64,000 nt of DNA, taken from the NCBI RefSeq assembly GCF_012277275.1, contig NZ_CP051155.1, positions 248,001-312,000 on the forward strand, given 5' to 3'. Source of the DNA: Gephyromycinifex aptenodytis. Lineage in GTDB: Bacteria; Actinomycetota; Actinomycetes; Actinomycetales; Dermatophilaceae. The notes beneath the pieces are model-generated. The model searched no databases and was not told the DNA's origin. It saw only the letters and a list, made by a program, of their open reading frames with translations. Shown here piece after piece: positions 62,550 through 64,000 of the stretch; within the stretch, counting starts at the first letter, position 1, and every line of letters begins with the position of its first letter. The position numbers and the translations under genes are program-made.

Positions 62550-64000
62550 GTGTCCGTCACACACGAGCCGGAGGCGGTCCCGCCAGGATCCCGGCCGAGC
62601 AGCCTGGACGACCGGCGCTTTATAGGACACCCAGGCGGGCTGGCATGGATGTTCCAGGTCGAGTTTTGGGAGCGCTTCTCGTATTACGGAATGCGCGCCA
62701 TCCTGCTCTACTTCATCGTCGACACGATCGCCAACGGTGGTCTTGGCATTGCGCAGAACACCGGTGAAGCGATCCTGGCGACCTACGGGGCGGCCGTCTA
62801 CCTGCTGGCGATCCCCGGTGGTTACGTAGCGGACCGGATCCTGGGCCCCTGGCACTGCGTGTTCTGGGGCGGCATCGTCATTATGGCCGGCCACATCTGC
62901 CTGGCAGTGCCGGCCACCGCTACCGCCTGGGTCGGTATCTGCCTGGTCGCCGTCGGTACCGGCTTCATCAAACCCAACCTTTCGACGATGGTCGGGGCGC
63001 TGTATGACCGGGACGACCCTCGTCGCGACGCCGGCTTCCAGATCTTCTACATGTCGATCAACATCGGCGCGTTCCTGTCCCCGTTGCTGGTGGCCTGGCT
63101 GAAGAACACCTGGGGCTACCACGCGGGCTTCGCTGCCGCCGCGGTCGGTATGGCTCTGGCGCTAGTCGCCTTCGTCGGTGGTCGCCGCACTTTGAAGGGC
63201 ATCGGCGCCCAGGTGCCGAACCCGATGAACGCTGCTGAGAAGAAGCGCCTCGGCATCTACCTGGTGGGCATCCTCATCGGTGCCTACGTGCTGTTCCTCA
63301 TCTTCAATCTCATCGAAGGCAATGCCCCGGCCGCGATCATTGACACCGTCTCGGCGATCTCCATCGGCTCCGCGGTGGCGTACTTCCTCATCATGTTCCG
63401 CAGCCCCAAGGTCAACGACGTGGAGCGCTCGCACCTGTGGGCCTACATCCCGTTGTGGATGGGTGGCGCCCTGTTCTTCATGATCTTCGAGCAGGCTGCC
63501 GGCAAGATGGCCACGTTCGCGGACAAGAACACTGACTTGACCGTGGGCTCGTTCATGATCCCGCCGGAGTGGTACCAGTCGATCAACCCGGCCGCTATCG
63601 TGCTCCTGGCGCCGTTGCTGGGCTGGTACTTCACCCGCCGCGCCGGTCGTTTCCCGCAGACCGCGATGAAGTTCTCCCTGGCGGTGTTCCTCGTCGGGCT
63701 GTCGGCGTTGCTGATGGGCTGGGGATTCCAGACGTGGCCCGGCGGTTCCGCCTTGGCTCCGTTCTGGTTCCTGGGCGCGGTCTTCGTGCTGCAGACGGTC
63801 GCCGAGCTGTTCATCTCCCCGGTCGGACTGTCCGCTACCACGATGCTTGCCCCGCGCGCCTTCGCCAGCCAAGCGATGGCCCTGTGGCTGCTGACCTCGG
63901 CTGCTGGCCAGGGTGTGGCGGCACTGCTGATCAAGGCGATGTCGGACTTCACCGACGCCACCTACTACTACGCCCTGGGCGGCATCACCCTGGTCGTTGC
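62550..64000 (+). CDS. Proton-dependent oligopeptide transporter (POT/PTR family), 5' part
   Basis: The gene runs off the window; 483 codons are seen with no stop. GTG at 62550 is preceded by AAGGAG at a good distance. It is a proton-coupled di/tripeptide importer of the major facilitator superfamily. Family motifs: EFWERFSYYGMRAILLYF in helix 1 (the ExxERFxYY proton/peptide motif), GTGFIKPNLSTMVGALYD, the PTR2 signature FQIFYMSINIGAFLSPLLVA, and MIFEQAAGKMATFADKNTDL in the second half. About 12-13 membrane segments are visible; the usual total is 14. Full length in the family is about 490-520 residues, so little is missing. Confidence 0.93.
   Translation, partial: MSVTHEPEAVPPGSRPSSLDDRRFIGHPGGLAWMFQVEFWERFSYYGMRAILLYFIVDTIANGGLGIAQNTGEAILATYGAAVYLLAIPGGYVADRILGPWHCVFWGGIVIMAGHICLAVPATATAWVGICLVAVGTGFIKPNLSTMVGALYDRDDPRRDAGFQIFYMSINIGAFLSPLLVAWLKNTWGYHAGFAAAAVGMALALVAFVGGRRTLKGIGAQVPNPMNAAEKKRLGIYLVGILIGAYVLFLIFNLIEGNAPAAIIDTVSAISIGSAVAYFLIMFRSPKVNDVERSHLWAYIPLWMGGALFFMIFEQAAGKMATFADKNTDLTVGSFMIPPEWYQSINPAAIVLLAPLLGWYFTRRAGRFPQTAMKFSLAVFLVGLSALLMGWGFQTWPGGSALAPFWFLGAVFVLQTVAELFISPVGLSATTMLAPRAFASQAMALWLLTSAAGQGVAALLIKAMSDFTDATYYYALGGITLVV

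Overview
The window is chromosomal DNA of a high-GC Gram-positive bacterium (Actinomycetota, most likely Micrococcales; a Dermatophilaceae/Intrasporangiaceae-type genome is my best guess but is not proven). Reasons: strong G/C preference at third codon positions, frequent GTG starts, the actinobacterial block hemE / DUF3000 / HRDC-ribonuclease D / thiolase-FadB / dxs, an actinobacterial-type ChdC/HemQ, the Prim-PolC/LigC pair, and thrS / HIT / pgsA / pdxS / pdxT / yebC.

Layout. 1-26 kb is core genome: HIT protein, ppc, dxs, a MurA fused to an XRE-type DNA-binding domain, the fadA-fadB beta-oxidation pair, ribonuclease D, DUF3000, hemE, a cation/proton antiporter, hemQ, msrB, a LigD-type polymerase, a pentapeptide-repeat membrane protein, LigC, an alpha/beta hydrolase, PPK2 and glgX. 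At 25.7-27.3 kb there are four tRNA genes (Gly-GCC, Cys-GCA, Val-GAC, Val-CAC) and a PGPGW membrane protein. About 27.2-48 kb looks like an accessory region inserted next to tRNA-Val(CAC). Its left edge is a scrapyard of broken genes: serine recombinase C-terminus, VOC protein, conjugation-type fragments, M23 peptidase, a 127-bp piece of an ABC-F gene and a cytosine-5 methyltransferase piece.

The functional cargo (30.4-45.5 kb) is a pentose system. A LacI-type regulator governs a GH31 alpha-xylosidase and a three-gene sugar ABC transporter. A ROK-family XylR sits opposite xylA, followed on the xylA strand by xylB and a ChvE/MmsA/MmsB-type monosaccharide ABC transporter. Together they would import alpha-xylosides, cut them inside the cell, import free xylose, and feed xylulose-5-phosphate to the pentose phosphate pathway. 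Matching palindromic operator candidates are visible for both regulators. The cargo is followed by an ABC-F ATPase (ribosome-protection type) with a short leader peptide and a hairpin over its ribosome-binding site, a membrane protein with an iron-box-like site upstream, and an RlmA-type 23S rRNA methyltransferase. Short scrambled repeats link the ABC-F 3' end to the rlmA/MOSC locus.

From 50 kb the core genome resumes: MOSC protein, thrS, GNAT, an acyl-CoA-synthetase-like ligase, HIT (AP4A phosphorylase-like), a histidine phosphatase, an EF-G-like GTPase, pgsA, pdxS, pdxT, yebC and the 5' part of a POT-family peptide transporter. patA and pimA, which in many actinobacteria lie between pgsA and pdxS, are absent at this position.

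I did not find a wholly new multi-gene system. The most unusual items are the XRE-MurA fusion with a palindrome at its own promoter, the ABC-F leader/hairpin, and the mosaic of gene fragments with its long-distance and scrambled repeats.
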